Source of the DNA: Rhizoclosmatium globosum | Lineage: Eukaryota > Chytridiomycota > Chytridiomycetes > Chytridiales > Chytriomycetaceae | Reading direction: 5' to 3' | Assembly: GCA_002104985.1 (NCBI GenBank) | Contig: MCGO01000065.1 | Span: forward strand, 1 to 64,000 | DNA length: 64,000 nucleotides | Shown: one piece after another, positions 9,384-20,876 of the stretch | Layout of the letters: every line of letters begins with the position of its first letter | Numbering within the stretch: the first letter of the stretch is position 1 | The notes under the pieces: generated by a model | The model's database searches: none | Told to the model about the DNA's origin: nothing | The model's input: only the letters and a program-made list of their open reading frames with translations | Translations under genes and position numbers: made by a program

Positions 9384-12004
9384 TTACTTTCCCCACCGTT
9401 TTGATTCCTCCAACCTGATATCTCTGCTTGAGGCTCCAACTTTGAAACCATACACACCAGGAATGTTTACCCAGCTCCATGCCACACTCGAACATCTGAT
9501 TTGGATACCTGATCCGTACTCTGGATACTCCTCCAACTTCCACCCATACTTTCTCAAACCCCTTCAACAACTTTGGCGGTTCATCAGCTTCTTTCGGATA
9601 CGAGATATACAGCTGGACAACTTCAAATCCGTGAACGAAACCAGTATTTTCGACAGTCACTTCAATGACGAGATCGCTCCAAGGATTGTTTGAATCCACA
9701 CGAAAGATTTGCAGATTTAAGTAACGGAACGTGGTATACGATAGACCATGTCCGAATGGAAATATTGGAGTCAGGTTGAATTTGTCTGCATACCGATAGT
9801 CGATGTAGAGGCCTTCGGTATAAGTGACTTGAGGAATGTTGTCAGGAGAAGTATAAATCACATCAGCTGCATATTCAGATCGGTCTTTCATGATTGTAAA
9901 TGGAAGTTTTCCAGAGGGTTGACGTCTCCGAACAGCAACTAAACCATCAGTTAATAATTTGACAGGCAAGCTATAAAACCCAAAACCTGGGCAATGGCGT
10001 TTCCAGATTCTTGGCCCGGTAACAGCGCGAATATCACAGCAGTGATATTTGGATGATTGATCCATGGCATGTCGACTGCTCCGACTGTATGCAACACAAC
10101 AACTGTTCGCTTATTCACAGACGCAACAGCCTCAATCTGAGTGTGAACTGAGATTCAATATTCATACATCAACAAAAAGCCTGCTCACCACCACGTCACC
10201 ATTATGCCACAACTTCAAATCATTCCGGTCTCCTTGATTTCCCTCAACGACTAATTCTTCACCTGAATTCGCGTTGGCAAACACGATCGCCACATCAGCA
10301 TCAGGGCGGTCTGACGAATATGGTCCAAATCGTCATTATCAGTGCTCGACGCAACGTGAACGTTTGATGACGTGCAGCGCGAGAAGTGATTCCATCCAGG
10401 GGAGAAATGAGGTACGGAAAGTCAACCGTTCCTGATCCCCATCCTTGAGCAAGTGTGCCATCGTTCTTAGCTTGATACGTGATCTCATTTAAAATGGACG
10501 GTAGCCTCGCGTCTTCACCCAGAACGGCAATCCTGAAATTTGTGGCCAATGTTAAAGGAAGCCGCCTTCAGTTGGATCATTGTTCTTCAATAAGATTGTT
10601 GATGCTACTGCAACTCGTTTCGCCAAGTCGACATGATGCTTCAATTTGTAGTTTGGGTTATACGAGTTCTTTGTACGCGGAGTCCAAGAACTGATGTTGG
10701 GTTGGTGGGATATCCCTTGTCCTGTCCCAACTTGAAATAGGATGCCAGGATCCGCGTTGTCATATCGTCAAGGCGAGACTCAGGAAGCGTATCTAACGTC
10801 TCGGATTCTGTGGCGATTGTATTGGCTCCAGTAAGGACTGGCTGTCCTCCTGGCATAATCATGTCAGCTACCATCGGAGAATACTTCGCACCCCAATCCG
10901 TGACCACGAAACCTCTGTATATAATTTGTCAGATTGTTTGGCTCTCGCTAGGGATTTACTCACTGGAATCCGAGCTCGGTCTTCAATAACCCGTCAACAA
11001 GTTCCGAATTCGCACAAGCATACACTTGATTGACCCGGTTGTAAGAACACATAACAGCTCCGACTCCTTCTCGAACACACGCCTGGTTGTTTTATAAGTT
11101 TGAGGTTGAAAGCAATTACCACGCCCAACCTCAAAGGAGCTGCATACACCTCCATCAAAGTGCGTTTATCAACATTAGAACTAGAGCTGTACCGAAAATG
11201 TTCTTGCTCATTTGCTATGAAATGCTTCGCCGTCGCAATCACGCCATTGGATTGAATTCCTCGAACAAGGAGACTCGCAACGATGGAAGCAAGGTATGGG
11301 TCACCGCCAGGACCTTCCCAGTTTCGTCCAGCTGCTGGAGCTCGAATTAAGTTCATCATCGGACCTAACGCGACCTGACCATCACGGGATGTGAGCTGAT
11401 GGACAGAATTTGGTTTTTTTGAATACTCACATTCACGCCCAGACTTCTAAATTCGGCTCCAATCGCTGAAGCATACTCCAGTATTAACGTTTTGTCGAAT
11501 GTGGCAGCAGCATTTAAACCACTTGGAAATGAGGTCACGTTTTCAGTAAATGTAACGCCCTATTTGCGTGTTTGAATGATGAGATCTCGAGTTGTAAGAT
11601 AATCCGCCACGGCAATAATATTAAAAAAGCATACAGTAGGTCCATCTTGTAAACAGAGTCCAGTGAATCCAGGAATGGTATCCACGTGTTGAATGTTCCC
11701 AACACAGTTTCCACGACCGATTCCCATAACGAGTTTCTTTTTATCCGCAATAGATAGTTAGTGACGATTTCTCGGGCTCTGTTTGTTGCAACCCCCATTC
11801 ATCCTCTGGCAACTGAATCGGGCTTGGATGGACTCTGATGGGAGACACGAGAAAGAACCATATAGCGAGAATCAAGCTCAATGCAATCAACTGGCCATGG
11901 ATATCAGAGCGGAATTTGAAGCGACTGGTAGAATGTCGTGTTGTTGCAGTGTGAGTGTGGGATTCGGAGCCAAGCAGTGGCTCATTCACTTCCAATTCAG
12001 GCAT
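9384..12004 (-). CDS. Membrane-anchored GH3 beta-glucosidase (frame broken by apparent indels)
   Basis: The start at 12004 opens an N-terminus with an acidic dileucine-like motif ([10 protein letters not shown]) and one TM segment ([17 protein letters not shown]), so this looks like a type II membrane enzyme. Then come GH3 N-domain landmarks: [49 protein letters not shown] (the KH-F motif), [16 protein letters not shown] and GFVVTDWGA, where the Asp is the family's nucleophile. The C-domain ([22 protein letters not shown]) and FnIII domain ([28 protein letters not shown]) follow. The true C-terminus is [11 protein letters not shown] with stop at 9384. Breaks by single missing bases occur at several points, notably around 9430-9520 and 10100-10600. 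Short introns interrupt it near 10920, 11090 and 11380. Paralogue of the fragment at 1-510. Confidence 0.85.
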
Positions 12005-12330
12005 TTTTTTATTTTAATAATAAGGAAAGAAAAAAAGAAGATTGAAAAAAAGCGAGCTCGATGAACTTATATTATTTAGTGGTTATTTTTAAAAAGGAGA
12101 GGTTGGTGCATCCCACTTATGTACACCACAATGGTGCCTTGATGATTGCACTGAAGAGATGCTGCCCAGACCCCGTTTCAACCCCGTGAAGGGCTCGTTA
12201 CTGGTGAGTCTGACGGGGCAATTTCGCCCCGTGCCTCGCGGCGGATGAAGGCATTGTGGGAGCCTGTCAGAGCAGAAGACGTTGCCGTCCGTATGTTTTG
12301 CTCGATTACCAAGCGACAACCTCAGTCACA
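12005..12330. other. Intergenic region with a GC-rich hairpin
   Basis: No gene recognised. It separates the divergent GH3 and RAD54B-like genes. 12213-12232 is a perfect inverted repeat, ACGGGGC then AATTTC then GCCCCGT (7-bp stem, 6-nt loop). It would lie in the 5' UTR or promoter of the RAD54B-like gene. Confidence 0.5.
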
Positions 12331-15300
12331 ATGGGCAAGTCTCGATTTATCAGGTAGTTTTTGCACTTTTGTCTTTTTGATTTTGGGATTTCCTGCCTAC
12401 TGCCAAACAAACTTGACACTGAGATGGAAGCAGTATTCGGTAGCTTACTCGGGGGCTAAACTTAAAATAGAAGGGCAGTTGGGTCAAGTTAAGAAAGAGT
12501 GTCCGAAAACCACCAAATGAAACGGGCTTCCAACACGAGCAGCCCCACCAACGCCCTCCACCACCACTTCAACAAGTGCAACCAAATCAGCGCATCAATC
12601 GAGTGTGTTCCAAGTTCTCGTGCGCAAGAAACAGTCGTTCAACAAGAAACACAAAAGTTGGGACGACGATGGCATCCTTGTTGTGAAAGGTGCGTTTGAT
12701 TGGTTTTGTGATCATGACTCACTCTTTGTTTCAAAGGCGGAGGAGAAGCGGCGGTTCTGTTTTCGATGGAGGGGAAGGAGTGAGTTCGATTGGATTGGTT
12801 GCTGCCTACTCAACTCAGTACTCTTCCATCAACAACAAAGAATCGCAAAGAACCCGTCGTTCGTCGTGTCTCTGGATGTGCTCGATGAAACGGTATATTC
12901 ATTCGGAGGGAAGGAGTTCAGGTGCAGTACTATGTTATGTGCTTTGGAATTCGACACTGATGCTTGTTTGTAGATTTCAAACACGATCGCGTGGGAAAGC
13001 TACACCTCTGGAAGTATGGCTTGTTTTGTGGTTGTCGCTTTCTCAACCTTGTACCGTGTAGAATGTTTCCTTCAGTCGTCGTCAACAGCAGCACCCGTTC
13101 AATCTTCTAGACCGCTTCAACAACCCGTATCCAACCGAAACTTGCTTCATCGTCAACTCCAAAGTTGCCTGGAGGAATGGGGAAATTTAAGGCTCCAACG
13201 TTCACTGGAAATGGTCCGAATCCTCTGACTGTTGTTCCAACCATTGTAAAACCACGTCATGACCCTCTTGCATCTGGCGCAATAGTAATGAAGCGTCCCG
13301 CCGTTTCTAAAGGAAAGTTCGTATATTTTTTGCTTCTCGTTTTCATATTCCAAGAAACGCTTTACTGATTTCATATCCTGATCAGACAAATTGTGGATGT
13401 GGTCGTCGATCCTTACCTTGCGTGTTTGTATCCATGTAAATCTTTGATCGAAAGTTGATTCCATTGTTTAGTTCATTTACGTCCTCATCAAGTCGAGGGA
13501 GTCTCATTTCTTTATGAATGTGTCATGGGAATGAAGGGTAAGTCTTATTTCTTCGCAGTTGGACTTATTTACTGCATTAGACTTCAACGGTCATGGGGCA
13601 ATCTTGGCTGACGAAATGGGTGAGAATTACAAAGTCGACCATGTTTCATTGTCCTAACCTGGATTCTAGGTCTTGGGAAAACGTTGCAAGCAATCACATT
13701 GATCTGGACACTTCTCAGTAAGAGTTACTTAATCATTGTCTGGACAAAATCTACTGATCGCGATCTTGTACAGAACAATCAGCAATCGCAAACACAACTG
13801 CGCCTGTCAAACGCGCCCTCATTGTTTGTCCAGCGTATGTACATGTACAACATTGTTTGTCATGCATTCAATCAATCATGAAATAGAACGCTATGTCAAA
13901 ACTGGAAACGCGAATTTGGAAAGTGGCTCGGCGACGAACGTATCCGCGTTTTCGTGCTCGAAGAAAAGGCCGACATTAAAGACTTTACCGTCGGAAAAGT
14001 GTTCAGTGTCTTGATTTGTGGATGTATGAAGCTGTGGCTTTTCGGCGAAGTATACTGACACTGAAACAGATGAACGACTCCGAGTATGCAAAGACGCGAT
14101 TCTAGGAGCTGGATTCGATATCGTGATTGCAGATGAAGGCCACCGTTTGAAAAACAAGCAGATTCAGGCTTCTCAAATCATATCAGCCTTAAAAACACCT
14201 CGACGTGTAATTCTTTCCGGAACTCCCATCCAAAACGATTTGGGTAAGTTTCGGTAATGCAGGCAGAGGACTAATTCTTTTTCTGTTTCAGGCGAATTCC
14301 ACGCAATGTGCGATTAGTCAACCCAGGCGTCCTCGGAAACCGAAACACATTCTCAAGCGTGTACGAAACCCCAATCCTGGCCGCTAGAGACCCGAAAGCA
14401 ACTCAAGAAGAAATCACGCTTGGACAAGAGGCATGATTTTTAAATTTGTTTCCCTCTCCTCATTCCATCAGCAATAACTGTTCAACACCCTCCAAACAGA
14501 GGTCCCAAGAACTTCAAAGAATAACCCAAGATTTTATTCTGCGTCGTACGAGTGCTATTTTTACGGACGCGGGAAGCGCGAGTAAACTTCCACCCAAAAC
14601 TGAAATCACACTCTTTATTCGGATGAGCCCTGTACAACAAACTGCATATGAACATATTGTCGCGCATTCGTTAGTGAAGCGCGTGATTGGAGATACAGCG
14701 GGCAGTGGAAAGAACGTGTTAGGGTACTTGACTGTTTTGAAGAAGGTAAATTCGGGTTGTTCATTTTATTTCTGCAAGGTGACTGATTTGATTGTTTTTA
14801 AATTAGCTTGTCAATTCTGCGGCTCTGGTTTGTGTCACTATCTCTGATGGGATTGATTTTGATGATTCGACAGATGAATGAGGATAGTGTGTCTGCAAAC
14901 GAACTTGGCGTTACCAAACATTTGGCCAGTAAATATGACATGGAGCGTTGACTGGATTTGAACTGAGCTGTAAGGAGGCTTTTTGCGTGATACCAAGGTG
15001 CTAACCTCTCGTTCAGCAAAGTTGGAGACGCTGAGTGCGATTTTAACAGAAATCAGGAATACCACGAACGAAAAGGTGACTTGGATAGTCTTTGCAGTGC
15101 CTTGTCTCAAAAAATCAAAATCAAAAAAGGTTGTTGTGATTTCCAATTGGACGCAAACTCTGGACCTAGTTCAAGACTTGTTGAAAGAAAAAGAAATGAC
15201 GTATTTACGGTTGGATGGTCAGACGGATTCATCGAAGCGCCAGGTACAGAATGCGTTAGTCCGCACTTGAGGAGACTACATTCAACCAATATGTGTCTAA

Positions 15301-15945
15301 ATAATTAGAATCTCGTGGACCAATTCAACAACTCGACTGCAATGCATCCTTTTGTTTCTTGCTTTCAGCAAAAGCGGGTGGAATGGGACTGAATCTGATT
15401 GGCGCATCGCGTCTGTTCTTGCTTGATATTGACTGGAATCCTGCTGTCTGTTTACAAGCCATGGCACGGATCTGGAGAGAAGGGCAGAAACGGAGCGTCA
15501 AGATTTATCGTTTTTTGACGACTGGATCTGTCGAAGAAAGGTATGTCTTGGGCGTATCTGAATTGTATTAATTTGACGTTGTTGGAATCCGTAGGATTTT
15601 TCAACGACAGCTGACAAAGATGGGACTTAGTGAATCGCTTCTGGATCAGACTGACCAAAGTTCAAGCAAGTTTTCGAAGGAGGAGTTGAAGGATTTGTTT
15701 AGCTATGATGGGGATGTGGATTGTTTGTCTGTACAAATTCGGGAGGATGAGGTCAGTATTTTACGCTTCGTATCAACCACTGACGTATAATTTTACAGGT
15801 TCGAGAACGTGTGATGAATGGATTTGATGGATTTGCTTTGAAGGGGAAGATGGATTACAAGAATTGTCCAGGATGGACAGTGTTGGAGAGTTGCTACAAG
15901 TCAGGAGGGTTGAAGTCTTCAAGTTATTGTTTAGTCAAAAAGTGA
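12331..15945 (+). CDS. RAD54B/Rdh54-type SNF2 DNA translocase (frame broken by apparent indels)
   Basis: RAD54B/Rdh54 remodels DNA with the recombinase in homologous recombination. The proposed first exon is 12331-12353 (MGKSRFI) with a 140-nt intron. The N-terminal part matches RAD54[28 protein letters not shown], then [10 protein letters not shown] and [14 protein letters not shown], then [23 protein letters not shown]2 motifs follow in order: I ([15 protein letters not shown], split by an intron near 13619-13669), II ([16 protein letters not shown] as in RAD54), III ([19 protein letters not shown]), IV ([15 protein letters not shown]), V ([20 protein letters not shown]) and VI ([13 protein letters not shown]). 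The C-terminus has [14 protein letters not shown] and [10 protein letters not shown], which favours RAD54B over RAD54. ARIWREGQ has W where most family members have H. Several single-base breaks occur (near 12560, 13060, 14310, 14850-14990). Confidence 0.87.
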
Positions 15946-16052
15946 TTAGAATCTTGATAAATCTATTTGGACAACTTTGCCCCTTATATTTTTGACAGTG
16001 TTGTGTCTGTCACCCAAATCGATCACCCAAACCCAGAACAAGAACACACACG

Positions 16053-17912
16053 ATGTTTGGCAAGAAGGTACACGCACGCACCACTCTCTCGTTCTCACCA
16101 ACCAACTAATCTCCAACCAGGCACCACCACCACGCACATCCGCAAAGAAGACATTTCAGCGCCGCAAATGACAGAGCTCTTGCACGTGCGGGCCGAGCCA
16201 ATTGCGACGCTGAGCCGCGCAGACTCGTTGCCGCGCAGTCTGAGCCAGAGCAAAAGCGCCACAAAGTCGATTCGGTCGTTCGCCTCGTCCGGCTCAAACG
16301 GCGAAAAGGCCCCAATTGCCGTCTCGTTTGCGGCCTTTTCAACATTTGCCGGTTCCCTGGCGGCGTTCAAGGGCGCGGTGGCCGGCGCAGCGAGGGCCGG
16401 TGACTCATTGGCGAATGCCGCGGAGGAGGTGGCGAGACAGCTGGAAAACAGCGGAAGTATGTGTGTCGTGTGCGCACAAGCCTGGTTGCTGACCCCCTTC
16501 ATACTTTACACAAAAATATCAATAGATACCTATGAACCTGATGCCATCAGAGACATTAATGCTCTCATTGATACTTCTCACTTGCTTGCCAATGCCCTTC
16601 AAGCCTGGGTACGATATCCACTGGCATCTCTCTAATCACACTGACCCCCCGTATTCTCAACTAGAGTGAATCTCTTGGCTCTGATGTCGTGAACCCTCTT
16701 GCCAAACACTTGGGTGATATCTCGGCTACTGTCAAGGCGAAGCAGAATGCTAATAATGGGAGAATCAATGATCTCGTCCAGAAATTGAAGGCTGAAGAGG
16801 AACACTCCTACCGTCTTGGAAAGAAGAATATGAGAGATGTTGCGTCCTTCATGAGGTATGTATATTGTTTGATTCTGAGCGAAATGAGAATAGTCGCGAA
16901 AGGGCACAACCCGAGTTTATAAGCTTCAAATGAAACCAAGAATTCTTACTGCGACGAAGTTTCATGTTACTCTGCGTATGGCTGTCTGGACCGGCAACAA
17001 GCGCCGTCAGAGAAGCTAGATACGCAGTGAGCGAATCTAATATGTCATACGATGCCCATCAATTTTCGTTATTATTCTTTCTGTACTAACGATTATTCAA
17101 CTGTAGAGTTTGAATTTGCGCGTCACTTTGACAGAGGAAATCAACAGACTCAACGCTACAAACGCTCAAATGCCAGACGTGTTTGCATCCAACTCCGTCG
17201 AGCTTCTCTTGAGTTGTACCTCTGCAGCCGCTTTTGCCCAATTGGAGGCAATCGAGACTATTAAGGATGGTGTCAAGACTGTGAGTATTTTAGTCGAGTC
17301 AATTAGCTCGAATTAATGACTTTTTTTTACAGATTGACTCTGTGGTCGACTCTGTAGACTACCAACGCAAGAAGTTGGAAGCAATGGACTCCATCATTCA
17401 CCACCTTACTCCAGCACAAAGTGTTGCACCTGCTTCTTCAACTCCTCCTCCCCTGACGTTCCACTCCCAGTTACAACTCTCAACCCCGTTCCTCTTCCCC
17501 TGTACCACCAGCTCCAGCTCGTACAACATCAAACCGTGCAAAGAGCCCCAACCCTTCTCCCTTGAAGCCAACAACCTCCACTCCAATGCTCCAAATTTCA
17601 CAGCCACAACAACAAGCACCACCAAAGAAACTCCCATTCTACCTTAACCCTCAAAGCCAACCGGTCAATTGACCCTCCAACATCCCCCCAACAATTTCTC
17701 AACCTTTGACAGTCGAGACTCCTGAATCTTTGTCTCGGGATGCAATCGTTCAAAGGTATATGGACGAAGAGAGCGAGCTACTTCCAACTGATTCCGTTTC
17801 GAATGTTGCACCACGTGAGCCTGAAGAGCCGGTTGGAGAGGTGGAGAGACCAGAAACGCCAAGTATGAGCAGGGAAAAGAGTCGCGGGCTTCGATTCTTT
17901 GGTAGAAAGTGA
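16053..17912 (+). CDS. BAR-like coiled-coil protein (tentative)
   Basis: A likely short first exon at 16053-16067 (MFGKK) is followed by an exon encoding TELLHVRAEPIATLSRADSL and a helical region (AAFKGAVAGAARAGDSLANA). Later exons give INALIDTSHLLANALQAW, SLGSDVVNPLAKHLGDISAT, then VQKLKAEEEHSYRLGKK, VTLTEEINRLNATNAQMPDV and IETIKDGVKTIDSVVDSVDY. This long helical layout, with a VVNPLAKHL stretch, resembles BAR/CIBAR-type membrane-curving domains. A Pro/Ser/Thr-rich linker and an acidic tail ending KSRGLRFFGRK follow. Phases do not agree between exon 1 and exon 2, so either the start is the ATG at 16168 or a base is missing. The gene is fairly sure; the BAR assignment is a hypothesis from helix pattern only. 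Confidence 0.6.
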
Positions 17913-18121
17913 ACGTAGGGGACGTTATGGGTTTTAATGGGATTGAAGAAGTGGGTTAGAGGGATTGATTTCCGTAACATTCGTTAGTTGTTATTTTACT
18001 TTTATAGTTCGTTTTTCGTTTCGCAGTGCAGTCCTTGAGTAAAACATGGTTCATTTAGTTTATTTCAAGTTTACCATACAAGTTTGAATGTCCCCACTCT
18101 TTTAATTCATGATAATCAATG

Positions 18122-18887
18122 TTACAACTCTGATTCCTCCCAATACTTTGCGTCTGAGATCCACTTTGAAAATGCAAAGTAGATTCCATGAACCATGCAC
18201 GTATCTCGATTAACGATTCCGTTTGTGAGAATTCCTGTGACATAATTCGCATTAAGATCGCTTAAATACATAATTCAACACCATTTACCCATAGCTCCAG
18301 CGCTTTGTTTGATATCAGTCTGGCCCGTAAGTCGATCCATCACGACACCCAACTCATCCCCTTTCAAGACCAAATCCATAATCTTTTGAGATAATTGATA
18401 CCGCGCTGAGCACCCAATACCCGTCCGTCCCTGTAATTGTAAAAACCCGTCAACTTGCAAAGTCACACCAACAGTTCACTCACATCCTTGTCCACAACAA
18501 CAACCCAACCCCCGTCAAAGTACTGATCTCCAATCTTGTGAATTCCTCCTTCAACGCCAATTCCTGGTTTGAAGAACATTGATTTAATCCATGTCCGAGA
18601 AAGAAGCCACACACACCAAAGTCTGCCCCTTCAACAGCCCAAACGCTCTCTGCGCTCGATTCGTGGCGCCTTCGATTGTTTCTTCGTCGCTCATGGGCTG
18701 TATGGTAATGAGAAAGTTAGCCTAATGCAAATCACGGAAGGGTTCTCAGACCTGGTCGCTAACTCCACTCGCAACAGAAACTCCTTTCACAACAATTCAC
18801 CCTCTTTCTTCCAGGGAAGATCGTGGCAAGAGCTTGAGTCACTGCGCGTAGTTTTGAGAGGTTGGTTGTTCCAACAGCCACAAGCAT
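18122..18887 (-). CDS. YjjX-type inosine/xanthosine triphosphatase, tandem copy 2
   Basis: Start at 18887 (MLVAVGTTNLSKLRAV), the nucleotide-binding N-terminus of the YjjX NTPase family, which hydrolyses non-canonical ITP/XTP and so cleans the nucleotide pool. Then IVVKGVSVASGVSDQ, an intron after the GVSDQ motif, LQGRTGIGCSARYQL, DLVLKGDELGVVMDRLTGQT and NYVTGILTNGIVNRDT, ending with FAFSKWISDAKYWEESEL at 18122. A break near 18810 between RKRV and IVVKG is repaired by one base. Small introns near 18440-18480 and 18255-18300 share positions with copy 1. The other copy lies 63 bp upstream on the same strand. Copy 2 is more diverged (GTTNLSKLRAV against GTTNPTKLNAV), so it may have drifted in specificity. 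Confidence 0.75.
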
Positions 18888-18950
18888 TCTTTTTTCTTTT
18901 TGATTCGTAATGAACAAATTGCCTTCCTGCATTTATTGCACAGTTTTGGA

Positions 18951-19709
18951 TTAAATCCAATATTTGGTATCGCTGATCCACCGGAGAAGGCGAAATAAAT
19001 CCCGTGAACGTAACACGATCGCGCGTTAGGATGCCGTTTGTCATTAGTCCTGTAGCCAAATCAAAACTGTTAAAAAGACGGTTTCAGCTACAAAAAGGCT
19101 TTACCCATAGCTCCAGCTCCGGACCGATTGTCCACAAGCCCCGAAACACGATCAATCACAACCGCCATTTCCTCACCCTCCAAAATCGGCTTCATAACTT
19201 TCATAGGAACTTGGAATCTCGCAGAACAGCCTGTTCCAACTGCTCCCTATCCAAATCGTTTCAAAATGAGTCCTGATCGGAGAAGTAACCACAACTATAC
19301 CTGACGGTCCACAACAGCCGTCCACCCAAACCCGAAATAGTTTTCTCCAACTTTATCTATACCGCCTTCGACGCCGATACCTGAACACAAAGAGGCAAGG
19401 AGTCAGTGGAGGTTTTTGTTTTTCGTCAGGAAGCCCAGACCGTATGCAGCTTCAGGGACAAGTTCCAAAGCTCTTTTGGCTCGATTTACAGCTCCTTCTA
19501 TAGTCTCGAGATCACTCAGAGGCTGTAAACATTGTGAGTTTGGCAAGTTGTGGAAACAAAGGGCGGATCTTCACCTGGTCACTAACTCCTGAGGGCACCT
19601 TGACACCCTTTACGATGATGGTTTGATTCGGGAAGATTGTTTGTAATGCTGACTTGACGGCATTGAGCTTGGTTGGGTTGGTTGTTCCAACTGCGACGAG
19701 TAAATCCAT
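18951..19709 (-). CDS. YjjX-type inosine/xanthosine triphosphatase, tandem copy 1
   Basis: Start at 19709 (MDLLVAVGTTNPTKLNAVK), then TIIVKGVKVPSGVSDQ, an intron at about 19575-19525, TIEGAVNRAKRALELVPEA, YGLGIEGGID, FGWTAVVDRQ, GTGCSARFQVPMKV and MAVVIDRVSGL, then a last exon with MTNGILTRDRVTFTG. The genuine end is probably WISDTKYWI with TAA at 18951-18953; reaching it needs one restored base near 18975, otherwise the frame runs on into copy 2. Motifs match the YjjX family of house-cleaning NTPases. It keeps the canonical GTTNPTK nucleotide-binding sequence. Tandem duplicate of 18122-18887. Confidence 0.8.
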
Positions 19710-20192
19710 GTTTTTTGCAGATGTTTCTGAACTGATTTATCCTGTACAAACCTATCCGTTAACTTGATGTTTCGAAGATAGACCCCTGGAAATTGAAGAT
19801 TATGAAAAGATAATCATTACCTTGTTATAGGATTCACCAAGAAATCAAATCAAAAGTGTCGGGTAAGTTAACAACAAAAGGTGTATGTGTTAACATGATA
19901 CCTTCTTTCCTATCCCGTATCCTGCTATCTTTGGTTTCTGGTTGACAATTCTGACAATTTTCTCCACCCTCACACATCATAGTTCATCAGCAGTATTGTC
20001 CTTCACTGCGAAGTCGGTGTGACCAAGCGTGTATTATACGTGTCAGAGGTTCTGGGCTTCTCTCCACTGTTCATAATTGCCATGGAGTCGCCTGTCACGG
20101 TTGCTCCTACCTCATCCTGGACATGCTTTCACAGTACTCCCCTGTAACCCTTGATTGCATCATCTGCTAAAATTTATTACTTCTTCATTCGA
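19710..20192. other. Intergenic region, nothing recognised
   Basis: About 480 bp between the divergent YjjX copy 1 and the small membrane gene at 20193. AT-rich with pyrimidine tracts. I see no conserved reading frame, repeat or RNA gene. Confidence 0.5.
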
Positions 20193-20635
20193 ATGCAAAT
20201 CGCATTTGATTGGCTCAATAGAAACAAGAGCCTCGACCGCATGCTTTTAGTGTCCTTCCTTGTTGGCGTCGCACTTGTTATCTCAGAATGTTGCCAACCA
20301 AGAAGCAAGGTCAACTTTTATAACCCCCGGGTATGATTCTTTTCATATTAGTTTCACTTATTTTCGCTTACATCCCACGCAACTCTTAGACGCATCGAAC
20401 CCGCAACTTATTTGTCACTGATGACAATCCAACCACAGAAACATTACCCGAACCGACGCATTTCCCAAGAATTAAACCCAACCCCTCAGCTCTATTCATT
20501 GTACACGCAGGCTATGTGCCTTACATCCCCGGCCGGAACTCATATGGTCTGGACATAGGGCTGTCGCATCTCTTTCAAAGCCAACCCAAAAGTCAACCCG
20601 GTTTCTTTACCGACCTTTGGGAGGTGCGGAAATAA
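20193..20635 (+). CDS. Unrecognised short type II membrane protein, possibly a truncated gene
   Basis: Exon 1 starts at 20193 (MQIAFDWLNRNKSLDR) and holds one TM segment (MLLVSFLVGVALVISECC). A ~59-nt intron (GTATGA donor at about 20331, CTTAG acceptor near 20389) leads to exon 2 (NLFVTDDNPTTETLPEPTHF, then PSALFIVHAGYVPYIPGRNS) with stop at 20633-20635. The product is about 130 aa: a short cytosolic tail, a TM anchor and a small luminal part. The layout recalls the N-terminus of a type II glycosylation enzyme, and the gene may be a remnant of one. The last ~230 bp before the convergent DUF1746 gene show nothing clear. Confidence 0.5.
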
Positions 20636-20876
20636 TTATGCGGAGTCTATGGATGTTGAACCGTTTGGTTGGAAACTTGTATATATATATGGTGATAAAA
20701 ACAGATGTTATTACTTTCCCTTTTATTTTCCTATTTACATTGCGTCTGGACTCAACGCACGATTCTTTCTCCATGATGGAGGCGGGGAAGGACTCAAACT
20801 GTAGCCTTAGAAATCCCAGCACTATTACTTCCAGAATGATCCAAGCTATCCATCCTCATTCTTCGCGTCCTCCGCC

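Noticed and set aside
14280..14330. Stop-codon readthrough in the RAD54B-like gene (TAG after HAMCD)
   Set aside because: Other breaks in the gene need frame changes, so a missing base is the simpler account; nothing in clean genes suggests a changed code.
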